A DNA stretch of 64,000 nucleotides, taken from the NCBI RefSeq assembly GCF_900128475.1, contig NZ_LT635838.1, forward strand, positions 145,803-209,802, read 5' to 3'. Source of the stretch: Mediterranea massiliensis. GTDB lineage: Bacteria; Bacteroidota; Bacteroidia; Bacteroidales; Bacteroidaceae. Below are positions 16,081 to 24,680 of this stretch, in pieces. A program made the translations under genes and the position numbers. The notes beneath the pieces are model-generated. The model made no database searches, was not told the origin of the DNA, and saw nothing but the letters and a program-made list of their open reading frames with translations. Every line of letters begins with the position of its first letter. Position 1 is the stretch's first letter.

Positions 16081-18399
16081 TTATCGGGCCGTGCACGCAA
16101 TCCGCTTGCCGTCGGCCTGGACGGCATAGATGCCTGCACCGTCCAGCGGGATGGTGGAAGGAACGGTGAACTGGAAGAAGTTGGAGAAGTAGAGCAGCTG
16201 CCCGTCTTTCCTTACCTCGAAGGCTACGGCTTGGTCACCGTCGGTGATGCTTACTTGCTGGCCCGAGAGGCTATAACCCACTTCCTTGGTAATTTGTACA
16301 TTCTCCTTGAACTGGGTGTAGTAGCCCACGTCGCCCACCTGATAGCTTTCGATACCCACGTCTCCGTTCTTCCGGTCTTCCAGGTAGTAGAAGGCATGTT
16401 TCGGGGCGGGGAACCGGGCCATGAAGTCCTTGGCTTCCTTGATCATGGCGTCTGTCACGCGGTAGTTCCAGGTGCCGTATTGTTCGATGGTAGTGTCTAC
16501 CGGCTCGAAGAAGCCCCACATCTCGAAGAAGTCCGTCAGGTTTTCGTTGGCGGCCTGGCAGGCTTTCATGGCAAACTTCAGCTGGGCAGCTCCGGGGTCG
16601 GACTCCACGATGCGGTCTTCGCGCAGCAGCTTGAAGAGGGTCTGCCAGAAGTCGGTCTTATAGCCACAGCGGTGGTAGTAGTTCCACAGCTGCCAGTTCA
16701 TGCGCATGTGTATCTCCGTATCTTCGTTCTGGTGGGTGGCGCTTCCCATATTCCACCATCCCTGGTGCTTTTCGCAGCGGGCTGTGGCCAGGGCGCTCAG
16801 TTCGCTGCCGCGCGAGCAGTACTTGCCCAGCTTGTAGAGGACGTAGTTGGAGAAGAGGTTGTTGGACGACTCGGTGGAGCCGGGCCAGTTGATGGCCTGC
16901 TGGTGGATGTGGCCTATCTCGTGGGCCGGTCCCCAGGCGTTGTCCTTGGCTGCCATGACGTTGCCCTTCAGCAGGATGTTGTTCAGGTAGGTGTAGACGA
17001 AGGCGATGCGGTAGTCCGAGGCCCACATGTAGCTGCCTTCGGGCGAGATGGCGAACAGATGGTTGTTGACCTGCGAGGGACGCACGTCTTCGATGCCCAT
17101 CAGCTCCTGCTCCCAACTGATGATGTCGTCCCACAGGTTGATGGCCGACAGGATGTCGGTCGGTACGGCCTGCTTCATCTGCTCGCGGTGGAAGTAGAAC
17201 ATGATGCGTTCGCCGCGCACGCAGAAGTATTTGTAGGTGGCCTTGCCGATGAGCTCCTGGTACTTTTCGTTGGTCTGGTGTGTCTTCAGGTCGAAGAAGC
17301 CGCTCACTTTTCCGCTGCCCGGAGCGATGTGGACGGTGACGGGCTGTGCGTTCTTGTCCGAGAGGTTGGCGGTGTACATCAGGAAGAGCATGCCTTTCTG
17401 GCTGAAGCCCACTTTGTTGACTCCTTCTTGCAGGAAGCGGGTCTCGCCGCTGGCAGCCGTCTGCACATAGGTGTTGGTGCCGTCGCCGGTCTGTTCTTCA
17501 CCGATGCACTGCAGGGACAGGGACTGGCCGTGGGTGGGGCCTACGAGCACTACCACCGAGTCGCCCGCTTCGACATAGATGCCTGTGGGGTTGTCCAGGT
17601 TGCTGTAGCGTTTGGTCATCAGCGTCTGTGCCCACTCCTCCACGTCGCTGTAGGGCTGGTACGACTGGATGCGGAACTCCTTCTCCCACGGGTCGTAGGT
17701 GTCGTTGCGCAGCTGGGTGGCCAGTGAGGCAAAGTAGGCGGGCAATGCCTGGATGGCTTCGTCGGTGGCCTCCTCCTTCACCTGGGTGCAGGCGAGGTCG
17801 GTAAATACCGTCAGCAGTTGTTGGTCGAGGGTCTTGTTGGGATTCTTTTGGTAGAACTCCATTTCGTCGCAGCTGACGAAGCCACCGAGTCCCGACTTCA
17901 CACTGAATTTGATTTTGGTCACTTTGGACAGTGTCTGGGCGAAAGGTATGCGGCTGGCCGCGTTCTGCATCCTGAAGTTGTAGCTGCCCTGCAACTGGTA
18001 CTCGGGAGCCGCTTCGGTGGCGGTGTAGACGTCCACTTCACCGAAGTTGCCGTTGCCGCTCCGGGTGTGGTAGATGATGTAGTCGATGTCGGGTTTCTGG
18101 TCGAAGAAGTATTCCAGGGTGACGGGGAAGGCAGCCTGCTGGTTCCAGATGGAGTGGTAGGGCTGTCCGTCGGCCCCGAACTTCCCGTCGAAGCTGTTTT
18201 CGATGTCCTGCCCCGGCTGGTGCTCGCTGGCTTTTCCGCCGGTGGGCGTCACTTTGATATCGGCTTCCACAATGACGTCGTCTATGGTGGGCTGCTCGGT
18301 TTCGGGCGGGACAACAACGGTGGGCGTTTCTTCTTTGCTACAGGCGGCCAGTCCTATCAGCATGCACAGGCAGGCCGCCAAACATGAGATTTTTTTCAT
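16081..18399 (-). CDS. M60-like (enhancin-type) metallopeptidase lipoprotein
   Basis: Predicted surface lipoprotein of 772 aa (lipobox LAAC, Cys20) acting on O-glycosylated proteins such as mucins. Residues of roughly 40-190 look like an F5/8-type carbohydrate-binding domain (ENSFDGKFGADGQPYHSIWN to SCDEMEFY). The peptidase domain has the zinc site HEIGH (His493, Glu494, His497) with the downstream Glu in GSTESSNN, the M60 gluzincin arrangement. The C-terminal part is beta-rich. Length and order match M60-like proteins of gut Bacteroides. It converges on the sulfatase-fucosidase cassette, so it is not in the same operon, but the placement supports a mucin target. The start is the first Met, followed by a good lipoprotein signal. 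Confidence 0.85.
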   Translation of the reverse strand: MKKISCLAACLCMLIGLAACSKEETPTVVVPPETEQPTIDDVIVEADIKVTPTGGKASEHQPGQDIENSFDGKFGADGQPYHSIWNQQAAFPVTLEYFFDQKPDIDYIIYHTRSGNGNFGEVDVYTATEAAPEYQLQGSYNFRMQNAASRIPFAQTLSKVTKIKFSVKSGLGGFVSCDEMEFYQKNPNKTLDQQLLTVFTDLACTQVKEEATDEAIQALPAYFASLATQLRNDTYDPWEKEFRIQSYQPYSDVEEWAQTLMTKRYSNLDNPTGIYVEAGDSVVVLVGPTHGQSLSLQCIGEEQTGDGTNTYVQTAASGETRFLQEGVNKVGFSQKGMLFLMYTANLSDKNAQPVTVHIAPGSGKVSGFFDLKTHQTNEKYQELIGKATYKYFCVRGERIMFYFHREQMKQAVPTDILSAINLWDDIISWEQELMGIEDVRPSQVNNHLFAISPEGSYMWASDYRIAFVYTYLNNILLKGNVMAAKDNAWGPAHEIGHIHQQAINWPGSTESSNNLFSNYVLYKLGKYCSRGSELSALATARCEKHQGWWNMGSATHQNEDTEIHMRMNWQLWNYYHRCGYKTDFWQTLFKLLREDRIVESDPGAAQLKFAMKACQAANENLTDFFEMWGFFEPVDTTIEQYGTWNYRVTDAMIKEAKDFMARFPAPKHAFYYLEDRKNGDVGIESYQVGDVGYYTQFKENVQITKEVGYSLSGQQVSITDGDQAVAFEVRKDGQLLYFSNFFQFTVPSTIPLDGAGIYAVQADGKRIACTAR

Positions 18400-18496
18400 G
18401 ATGGTTTAAATGGTTTAAGGGTTAATAATAAAATAAAGAGCAGCTGTCTATGCTTGTGGAGGGCGGCAAAGGTAACGAAAGTTTTTGGAATAAGTA

Positions 18497-18540
18497 TGCT
18501 TTTCGGGTCAGAAAACATTGCTTTTCGGGTCAGAAAAGGC
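18497..18540. repeat. 22-bp direct repeat, 2 units
   Basis: TGCTTTTCGGGTCAGAAAA occurs at 18497 and again at 18519, exactly 22 bp later. TTTTC and GAAAA within the unit are complementary. It lies between the 5' end of the M60-like gene and the 3' end of the RNase G gene. It fits the same period and palindromic-core architecture as the larger arrays in this window. Confidence 0.75.
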
Positions 18541-18556
18541 CGGGTTATCAAACAAT

Positions 18557-18587
18557 AAGGGAGGACTTCGGTTTGAAGCCCTCCCTT
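18557..18587 (-). terminator. Intrinsic terminator after the RNase G gene
   Basis: On the reverse strand GGGAGGGCTTC pairs with GAAGTCCTCCC and is followed by TTATTGTTTG. It begins 10 bp after the stop codon. Confidence 0.75.
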
Positions 18588-18596
18588 GCTTATGGA

Positions 18597-20174
18597 TTAC
18601 TGCTTGATTTCAACTTCTTCCTTCATGTCTATCTCCTCACCGTGGGGATCGTAGAAGACGTATTGCAGAAACGCGAGTTTCTGGTCGGGAATCACTTTGA
18701 TACCAAGTCCGTACTTCATCTGCCACTTGCGCTTCAGGGATACGAGGCCCTGGTTGACGTAGGCGGCGACGTACGGGTGGATGTGTAACGAGAATTTCTT
18801 TATCTTCAGTTTGTTGGCCAGATAGTCAATCTTGCTCTCCAGAGTGTCGGTAAAGAGAATGGACGACTTGATTCTGCCTTTGCCGAAGCAGGTGGGGCAG
18901 GTTTCTGTCGTATCGACGTCCATGGCGGGACGCACGCGCTGGCGGGTTATCTGCATCAGCCCGAATTTGCTGAGCGGAAGGATGTTGTGGCGTGCGCGGT
19001 CCTTCTGCATGTTTTGGCACATGCGTTCGTAAAGCTTCTGCCGGTTCTCGGCTTCGTTCATGTCGATGAAGTCGACGACGATGATGCCTCCCATATCGCG
19101 CAGGCGGAGCTGGCGGGCCAGTTCGTCGGCTGCGCCGAGGTTCACTTCGAGGGCGTTGGCTTCCTGCCCGTTGGCGTTCTTGGTGCGGTTGCCGCTGTTC
19201 ACGTCCACTACGTGGAGCGCTTCGGTGTGCTCGATGATGAGGTAGGCACCGCTCTTGTAAGATACCGTCTTGCCGAATGAAGCCTTGATCTGCTTGGTGA
19301 TGGCAAAGTTGTCGTAGATGGGAAGCTGGCCTTTGTACAGTTTCACGATTCCTGCCCGTTCAGGGGCTATGAGTGCCACGTAATCCTTGATTTCGTGGTA
19401 AACAGCCTCGTTGTTCACGTGGATGCTTTCGAAGGAAGGATTGAACAAGTCGCGCAGCAAACCGACGGCGCGGCTGGTCTCTTCGTAAATCAGTGTCGGA
19501 AATTTGGTGGCTTTCTGTACCTTGACGATGGCGTCTTCCCAATGCTTCAGCAATACTTTAAGTTCTCCGTCCAGTTCGGCTACGCGCTTGCCTTCGGCCA
19601 CGGTGCGCACGATGACACCGAAGTTCTTGGGCTTGATGCTCATCAGCAGCTGCTTGAGGCGGGCGCGTTCTTCGCTCGACTTAATTTTTTGTGATACGGA
19701 AACCTTGTCGTTGAAAGGTATCAGCACGAGGTAGCGTCCGGCAAACGAAAGCTCGGATGTCAGTCGCGGCCCTTTCGTTGAGATGGGTTCCTTGACAATC
19801 TGCACCACGACTTCTTGTCCTACCTTGAGTGTGTTGGCTATGGTGCCTTCCTTTTCAAGGTCGGGAAGCAGGGTTGCTTTGGTAATGGGGTTGAGTTTCT
19901 TGCGGTCGCTTAAAGTTTGCTTTACGTATTTCTCTAAAGATCGGAATTGAGGACCCAGGTCCTGATAATGAAGAAAAGCGTCTTTCTCGTAACCCACGTC
20001 CACGAAGCAGGCATTCAGGCCGGGCATCAATTTCTTGACGCGACCCAAATACATGTTGCCCACGGAGAAGGATATGTTGCGTCCTTCGCTCTGGAGCTCT
20101 ACCAGCTGTTTGTCTTCGAGCAGCGCGATGGAGACTTCCTTGGGCTGTACATCTACAACGAGTTCGCTTGTCAC
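18597..20174 (-). CDS. rng: Ribonuclease E/G family endoribonuclease
   Basis: Single-strand endoribonuclease of 525 aa for rRNA maturation and mRNA turnover. The N-terminal S1 domain is seen in GNMYLGRVKKLMPGLNACFVDV. The catalytic magnesium-binding Asp residues are in LHVVDVNSG and GGIIVVDFIDM. The zinc-link motif is CPTCFGKG. It lacks the long C-terminal scaffold of RNase E, so it is of G length. It lies downstream of HU and the 30-aa ribosomal-type gene on the same strand, an arrangement I recall as common in Bacteroidetes. ATG 20174 gives MTSELVVDVQPKEVSIALLED, a normal N-terminus. Confidence 0.93.
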   Translation of the reverse strand: MTSELVVDVQPKEVSIALLEDKQLVELQSEGRNISFSVGNMYLGRVKKLMPGLNACFVDVGYEKDAFLHYQDLGPQFRSLEKYVKQTLSDRKKLNPITKATLLPDLEKEGTIANTLKVGQEVVVQIVKEPISTKGPRLTSELSFAGRYLVLIPFNDKVSVSQKIKSSEERARLKQLLMSIKPKNFGVIVRTVAEGKRVAELDGELKVLLKHWEDAIVKVQKATKFPTLIYEETSRAVGLLRDLFNPSFESIHVNNEAVYHEIKDYVALIAPERAGIVKLYKGQLPIYDNFAITKQIKASFGKTVSYKSGAYLIIEHTEALHVVDVNSGNRTKNANGQEANALEVNLGAADELARQLRLRDMGGIIVVDFIDMNEAENRQKLYERMCQNMQKDRARHNILPLSKFGLMQITRQRVRPAMDVDTTETCPTCFGKGRIKSSILFTDTLESKIDYLANKLKIKKFSLHIHPYVAAYVNQGLVSLKRKWQMKYGLGIKVIPDQKLAFLQYVFYDPHGEEIDMKEEVEIKQ

Positions 20175-20289
20175 TATCTTTAACGCTTTTAGGTTTACGA
20201 ATGTACAAAGCTTCGGGATATGCAGGAAAGGCAGGAGGTGCCTGGCTGTATAGGCTGAAGCTCTGTGGGTTCCAATGGTTCACTTAAAC

Positions 20290-20333
20290 AAAGAACAAAC
20301 TCGCGAGACATTTGTTCCGCAAGTTTGTTCTTT
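20290..20333. terminator. Hairpin upstream of the RNase G gene
   Basis: AAAGAACAAACT (20290-20301) pairs perfectly with AGTTTGTTCTTT (20322-20333). T-rich sequence follows on the plus strand; on the minus strand, the direction of the flanking genes, the run is weak (GTTTAAG). It may be an attenuator or processing site between the 30-aa gene and RNase G rather than a full stop. Confidence 0.5.
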
Positions 20334-20358
20334 AATTTTTTGTCGTTCAGACTAAAAA

Positions 20359-20451
20359 TTACTTTTTGCTTTTATGTCTGTTCTTTCTTAGTCTTTTTTT
20401 ACGCTTGTGCGTAGACATTTTATGTCTTTTTTTCTTCTTTCCGCTTGGCAT
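20359..20451 (-). CDS. 30-aa basic ribosomal-type protein (AURKAIP1/COX24, bL38-like)
   Basis: ATG at 20451 opens a 30-codon frame ending at TAA 20359-20361. The product starts MPSGKKKKRHKMSTHKRKKR and ends LRKNRHKSKK: more than half Lys and Arg, no acidic residues. Small proteins of this pattern are conserved in Bacteroidetes and annotated with the AURKAIP1/COX24 domain; one has been described as a ribosomal protein in the phylum, which I believe is named bL38. It sits between HU and RNase G on the same strand. The frame is too short for usual ORF cut-offs and is easily missed. The domain link is from memory of the sequence pattern. Confidence 0.8.
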   Translation of the reverse strand: MPSGKKKKRHKMSTHKRKKRLRKNRHKSKK

Positions 20452-20486
20452 AGCTTTAATTTTTTATGGGTTAATACTATTGTTTA

Positions 20487-20762
20487 TTATTTCTTCACTG
20501 CCAGAGTAAAGGTCTTGGCAGGTTTGAATGCCGGGATATTGTGCTCGGGAATGATGATCGTAGTGTTCTTAGAGATGTTGCGGGCTGTCTTCTGAGCTCT
20601 CTTCTTCACTATGAAACTTCCGAATCCACGAAGATAAACGTTCTCATCCTTGGCTAAAGATGCTTTGACTGCGTCCATGAATGCCTCGACGGTGGTAAGT
20701 ACGGTTGTCTTATCAATCCCCGTGTTCTTTGTAATTTCGTTTACAATGTCAGCTTTAGTCAT
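20487..20762 (-). CDS. HU-family DNA-binding protein
   Basis: Nucleoid protein of 91 aa that bends DNA as a dimer. It shows the HU fold end to end: MTKADIVNEITKNTGIDKTTV, the DNA-arm region LRGFGSFIVKKRAQKTARN, and NIPAFKPAKTF at the arm end. Length is standard. A -7 box TATATTTG lies at 20814-20821. It is the first gene of the HU, 30-aa protein, RNase G run on this strand. Confidence 0.95.
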   Translation of the reverse strand: MTKADIVNEITKNTGIDKTTVLTTVEAFMDAVKASLAKDENVYLRGFGSFIVKKRAQKTARNISKNTTIIIPEHNIPAFKPAKTFTLAVKK

Positions 20763-20813
20763 TTTTCCTTAAAAAAAATATTATTACTAATGTTTCCTTA
20801 ATTTTTTGGACTG

Positions 20814-20821
20814 CAAATATA
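20814..20821 (-). promoter_or_regulatory. -7 box (TATATTTG) for the HU gene
   Basis: Reverse strand TATATTTG, 51 bp before the HU start. No perfect TTTG at -33. Confidence 0.5.
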
Positions 20822-20906
20822 TAGCTTTTCCGCGTCTCTGAAAAATATATTTCGGACATTTTTCTAAAAAAGTCCGATGATTAAGGTTTGTTAGACGGAA
20901 AAGCGT

Positions 20907-20914
20907 TACTTTTG
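20907..20914 (+). promoter_or_regulatory. -7 box (TACTTTTG) upstream of mutY
   Basis: Matches TAnnTTTG about 105 bp before the ATG at 21019. A TTTG at 20887 is 16 bp upstream, shorter than usual. Confidence 0.4.
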
Positions 20915-21018
20915 TCTCCCGCCTGCAAAATCGTTGGGAAGTTTGCGGACGGCAAGAACCTATGTACATATATAATAGGTCTTTGCGGCTATGTTTTGCT
21001 ATTTTGACAACAAAGAGA

Positions 21019-22062
21019 ATGAGTGATTTTTCCGCCATATTATTGGAATGGTATGCCGGGCACAAGCGGGAGTTGCCCTGGAGGGAGACCCGGGACCCTT
21101 ATCGGATATGGATATCCGAGATTATCCTCCAGCAGACCCGCGTGGCGCAGGGCTACGAGTATTTTCTGAGGTTTGTGGAGCGTTTCCCCGACGTGTCGTC
21201 GCTGGCTGAGGCCGACGAGGACGAGGTCATGAAGTACTGGCAGGGGCTGGGCTATTACTCCCGTGCGCGCAACCTCCATGCAGCGGCCCGGAGCATGAGC
21301 GGGCATTTTCCCCAGACCTACGAAGGAGTGCGTGCCCTGAAAGGGGTGGGCGACTATACGGCTGCCGCCATTTGCTCCATTGCCTACGACATGCCCTATG
21401 CCGTGGTGGACGGCAACGTCTATCGGGTGCTTTCCCGATACCTGGGCATCGATGTCCCGATTGACTCTACGCAAGGCAAGAAAGTGTTTGCCGCCTTGGC
21501 GCAGGAGATGCTCGACAAGCGTCATCCGGCCCTGTACAATCAGGCCATTATGGATTTCGGCGCCATCCAGTGTACGCCCCAGGCGCCTGCCTGCCTGTTT
21601 TGTCCTCTGGCCGACAGCTGCTCGGCGCTGGCTTCGGGGCGCGTGTCCTCGTTGCCGGTGAAGCAGCATAAGGCCCGCACGACCGACCGTTTCTTTACCT
21701 ATTTATATATACGCATGGGAGACAAGTTCCTGATGCGGAAGCGGACGGAGGATGACATCTGGCGCAATTTGTATGAGTTGCCTCTGATTGAGACGGACCA
21801 TCGGTTGTCCGAAGAAGAACTGATGCGACAGGAGGTCCTGCAAACGGCATGGACGGAAGCGAAGGTTCGTCCCTGGGTGAGGCCGGTGTGGCTGGGCGTG
21901 AAGCATGTCCTGTCCCATCGCGTCATCCATGCCGATTTCTATGAAATGTGTCTGCCGGAGGATTCGCACGCCTTTGACGGATATCTGCGGGTGGATGTCG
22001 GCGACTGGGAACGTTATGCGGTTTCCCGCCTGATACACCTCTTCCTGGAGAAATATGTGTAA
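21019..22062 (+). CDS. mutY: A/G-specific adenine DNA glycosylase
   Basis: Removes adenine mispaired with 8-oxoguanine. The 347-aa product has the catalytic Glu in SEIILQQTRV, the helix-hairpin-helix GLGYYSRARNL and GVGDYTAAAI with the catalytic Asp in VVDGNVYRVLSR. The Fe-S cluster cysteines are spaced C-X6-C-X2-C-X5-C (CTPQAPACLFCPLADSC). The C-terminal NUDIX-like 8-oxoG recognition domain follows (FLMRKRTEDDIWRNLYELPL). I chose ATG 21019 (MSDFSAILLEWYAGHKRELPW) because it matches the normal MutY N-terminus; an upstream in-frame start at 20962 adds unrelated residues. It is first of a plus-strand group with ssb, gldE and a phosphopantetheinyl transferase. Confidence 0.95.
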   Translation: MSDFSAILLEWYAGHKRELPWRETRDPYRIWISEIILQQTRVAQGYEYFLRFVERFPDVSSLAEADEDEVMKYWQGLGYYSRARNLHAAARSMSGHFPQTYEGVRALKGVGDYTAAAICSIAYDMPYAVVDGNVYRVLSRYLGIDVPIDSTQGKKVFAALAQEMLDKRHPALYNQAIMDFGAIQCTPQAPACLFCPLADSCSALASGRVSSLPVKQHKARTTDRFFTYLYIRMGDKFLMRKRTEDDIWRNLYELPLIETDHRLSEEELMRQEVLQTAWTEAKVRPWVRPVWLGVKHVLSHRVIHADFYEMCLPEDSHAFDGYLRVDVGDWERYAVSRLIHLFLEKYV

Positions 22063-22076
22063 AAGTTGGACGGATA

Positions 22077-22108
22077 TTTGCAAGGTTGCATTATTCTGTT
22101 TATTTTTG
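22077..22108 (+). promoter_or_regulatory. Consensus Bacteroides promoter for ssb
   Basis: TTTG at 22077-22080, exactly 20 bp, then TATTTTTG at 22101-22108. It lies 25 bp before the ssb ATG and just after the mutY stop. Confidence 0.8.
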
Positions 22109-22133
22109 GCACTGTTTTAAAAAAGATGAAGTT

Positions 22134-22580
22134 ATGTCAATCAATAAAGTAATTCTTTTGGGAAATGTAGGGAAAGACCCCGAAGTAAGATATCTGGATA
22201 GCGGAGTGGCAGTGGCAACCTTCCCTCTGGCAACGTCCGACCGTGCTTATACGTTGGCCAACGGTACCCAGGTGCCCGAACGGACTGAATGGCATAACAT
22301 TGTCTTATGGCGTGGATTGGCCGAGACAGCCGAAAAATATGTGCACAAAGGCGACAAACTCTATATTGAAGGAAAAATACGTACCCGCTCGTACGACGAC
22401 CAGGCCGGCATCAAGCGGTATGTGACGGAGATTTTTGCCGATAACATGGAGATGTTGTCACCCAAGGCCGCTGCCCCAGCTCCGCAACCTGTGCAGGGAG
22501 CACAGCCGGCTTCTTCGCAGCCTGCCGCCTCGCAAGCCATGCCTGCCCAGGATAATGCGGCAGACGACTTGCCTTTCTGA
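22134..22580 (+). CDS. ssb: Single-stranded DNA-binding protein
   Basis: Coats single-stranded DNA during replication and repair. The 148-aa product has the OB-fold start MSINKVILLGNVGKDPEVRYL, the central WHNIVLWRGLAETAEKYVHKGDKLYIEGK, a Pro/Ala/Gln-rich linker and the acidic tip DDLPF that binds partner proteins. I chose ATG 22134 over an in-frame ATG at 22086, because the latter overlaps the promoter. A strong promoter lies just upstream. Confidence 0.95.
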   Translation: MSINKVILLGNVGKDPEVRYLDSGVAVATFPLATSDRAYTLANGTQVPERTEWHNIVLWRGLAETAEKYVHKGDKLYIEGKIRTRSYDDQAGIKRYVTEIFADNMEMLSPKAAAPAPQPVQGAQPASSQPAASQAMPAQDNAADDLPF

Positions 22581-22603
22581 TTGTTTAACTAAAACCTACC
22601 TCT

Positions 22604-23959
22604 TTGGACCCAGACGCTTATTTATGCCAGTTGGCAGATGTTTTTAATGGAATTTCAGTACAGACTCCTACCGTATCGGCTATCATAGCCATCGTGTTGG
22701 CGGGTCTTCTTTTGATTGTATCGGGTTTTGCCTCGGCTTCGGAGATTGCTTTCTTTTCACTATCGCCGGCCGATTTGAGTACGATTGCCGAGCGGAAGCA
22801 TCCGGCCGACTCCAAAATCAGCGACTTGCTCTCGGACAGCGAACGTTTGCTGGCCACGATTCTCATTACGAACAATTTCGTGAACGTGACCATCATCATG
22901 CTCTGCAACTTCTTCTTCATGAATGTCTTCCAGTTTCATTCGGCTATTGCAGAGTTTTTGGTACTGACGGTTATCCTGACTTTCCTCCTGTTGCTGTTCG
23001 GCGAGATCATGCCGAAGATCTATTCGGCACAGAAGACGCTGAGCTTCTGCCGTTTTGCCGCTTCGGGCATTTCCATGTTCCGCTCCATCTTCTATCCGTT
23101 GGAGTCATTGCTGATGCGCTCCACTTCTTTTCTGGACAAGCATATATCGCGCAAGAACCATAACATTTCGGTGGACGAGCTGTCGCATGCTCTGGAATTG
23201 ACAGACAAGACGGAGATTTCCGAAGAGAGCAGCATGCTGGAGGGTATCATCCGTTTTGGCGGTGAGACGGCCAAGGAGGTGATGACGTCCCGTCTGGATG
23301 TGGTGGACCTCGACATCCGTACGCCTTTCAAGGACGTACTGAAGTGCATCATCGAGAACGCCTATTCCCGCATTCCGGTCTATGCCGGGACGCGCGACAA
23401 CATCAAGGGTATCCTCTACATCAAAGACTTGTTGCCACACCTGAACAAGGGAGACAATTTCCGTTGGCAGTCCCTGATCCGTCCCGCTTATTTTGTTCCC
23501 GAGACCAAGATGATAGACGACCTGCTCCGCGATTTCCAGGCCAATAAGATTCATATTGCCATTGTGGTGGATGAATTTGGAGGCACCTCGGGCATCGTGA
23601 CGATGGAAGACATCATTGAGGAAATTGTGGGCGAGATACACGACGAGTACGATGACGAAGAACGTACGTACGTAGTACTGAACGACCATGCGTGGGTATT
23701 CGAGGCCAAGACGCTGCTGACCGACTTTTACAAGATTACGAAAGTGGACGAGGAGGAGTTTGACGAAGTGGCCGGAGACGCCGATACGGTGGCCGGACTG
23801 CTGCTCGAACTGAAAGGGGAATTCCCCGCCTTGCATGAACGCGTATCCTATAAAAACTATGAATTTGAAGTGCTCGAGATGGACAGTCGCCGTATCTTGA
23901 AGGTGAAGTTCACCATCTTGGAAAAGGCCGAAGAACCGGCAGGAGAAGAAGCGAAGTGA
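22604..23959 (+). CDS. gldE: GldE-type CNNM/CBS membrane protein
   Basis: Membrane protein of 451 aa related to the TlyC/CorC family. An N-terminal CNNM (DUF21) region has about four membrane segments (SAIIAIVLAGLLLIVSGFAS, then ATILITNNFVNVTIIML and FLVLTVILTFLLLLFGE). A CBS pair follows (MTSRLDVVDLDIRTPFKDVL and the FRWQSLIRPAYFVPETKMID region), and a C-terminal transporter-associated domain ends the protein. In gliding Bacteroidetes this is GldE; in non-gliding Bacteroides the role is unclear, perhaps linked to lipoprotein or divalent metal handling. No in-frame ATG fits, so TTG 22604 (giving DPDAYLCQLADVFNGISVQ) is the probable start. The next gene starts 1 bp after its stop. Confidence 0.88.
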   Translation: MDPDAYLCQLADVFNGISVQTPTVSAIIAIVLAGLLLIVSGFASASEIAFFSLSPADLSTIAERKHPADSKISDLLSDSERLLATILITNNFVNVTIIMLCNFFFMNVFQFHSAIAEFLVLTVILTFLLLLFGEIMPKIYSAQKTLSFCRFAASGISMFRSIFYPLESLLMRSTSFLDKHISRKNHNISVDELSHALELTDKTEISEESSMLEGIIRFGGETAKEVMTSRLDVVDLDIRTPFKDVLKCIIENAYSRIPVYAGTRDNIKGILYIKDLLPHLNKGDNFRWQSLIRPAYFVPETKMIDDLLRDFQANKIHIAIVVDEFGGTSGIVTMEDIIEEIVGEIHDEYDDEERTYVVLNDHAWVFEAKTLLTDFYKITKVDEEEFDEVAGDADTVAGLLLELKGEFPALHERVSYKNYEFEVLEMDSRRILKVKFTILEKAEEPAGEEAK

Positions 23960-23960
23960 G

Positions 23961-24599
23961 ATGTCTCTGTTCTTGAAACATAAGGGAGAAGACTGCTGTT
24001 GGGGTGTCTGGAAAATGGATGAAACGGAAGAGGAACTCTTGTCCATGCTGCCCCGGCGTGAGGTCTATGCCCGTTACGTCAGTCGGTTTGCGGCTCCCCA
24101 CCGGAGGTTGGAATGGCTGGCGGTGAGAGCACTGCTTTTCACGTTGCTGGGCGAGGAGAGGGAGATAGCCTATCGCCCCAGCGGCAAGCCCTATCTGGCA
24201 GACGGCTCGTATGCTCTCAGTATTTCGCATACCAAAGGATATGCGGCTGTCGTTTTGGGTGCACCCGATTCGGAAGTCGGTATTGACATCGAACAGTATG
24301 GTGAACGGGTGTGCAAGGTGGCACACAAGTTTATGCGGCCCGACGAACAGGCCTTGGCTTATGAGGGAAACGAAGCCTGGTCCCTGTTGCTGCACTGGTC
24401 GGCCAAGGAAACGATGTTCAAGTGCCTGAATGCCTCGGAGGTCGATTTCAAGGAACATTTGCAGATCTTTCCTTTTATCCCCCGGCGGGAGGGTACGTTC
24501 GATGCCCGTGAATACAGGACGGACCACAGGCAGATGTTCCACATTTCCTATCAGATTACTTCGGATTTTGTACTGACGTGGTCGGTCGTCCGGCAATAA
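23961..24599 (+). CDS. 4'-phosphopantetheinyl transferase, Sfp type
   Basis: Attaches the phosphopantetheine arm of coenzyme A to carrier proteins. The 212-aa product has the two signatures of the superfamily: VGIDIEQYGE (magnesium-binding Asp and Glu) and WSAKETMFKCL. PSGKPYL and LSISHTKGYAAVV precede them as in Sfp enzymes. It is translationally coupled to gldE (1 bp between stop and start), a pairing I recall as usual in Bacteroidales. It ends at a shared terminator with tnaA. The acceptor (fatty-acid ACP or another carrier) cannot be told from this sequence. Confidence 0.9.
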   Translation: MSLFLKHKGEDCCWGVWKMDETEEELLSMLPRREVYARYVSRFAAPHRRLEWLAVRALLFTLLGEEREIAYRPSGKPYLADGSYALSISHTKGYAAVVLGAPDSEVGIDIEQYGERVCKVAHKFMRPDEQALAYEGNEAWSLLLHWSAKETMFKCLNASEVDFKEHLQIFPFIPRREGTFDAREYRTDHRQMFHISYQITSDFVLTWSVVRQ

Positions 24600-24604
24600 G
24601 AAAG

Positions 24605-24649
24605 AAAGGCCGGAACGGGTGGAGCGTTTTTTCCCGTTTGCCGGCCTTT
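24605..24649. terminator. Bidirectional terminator between convergent genes
   Basis: AAAGGCCGG (24605-24613) pairs with CCGGCCTTT (24641-24649), with a further ACGGG/CCCGT pairing inside. It lies between the convergent phosphopantetheinyl transferase and tnaA genes. Confidence 0.75.
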
Positions 24650-24680
24650 ATGGGTTCGAATACCCTTTCGGGCAGAAGAT

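Noticed and set aside
16051-17727. Plus-strand frame of 558 aa opposite the M60-like gene
   Set aside because: Antisense shadow of codon usage; no domain visible, and the minus strand has signal peptide and zinc site.
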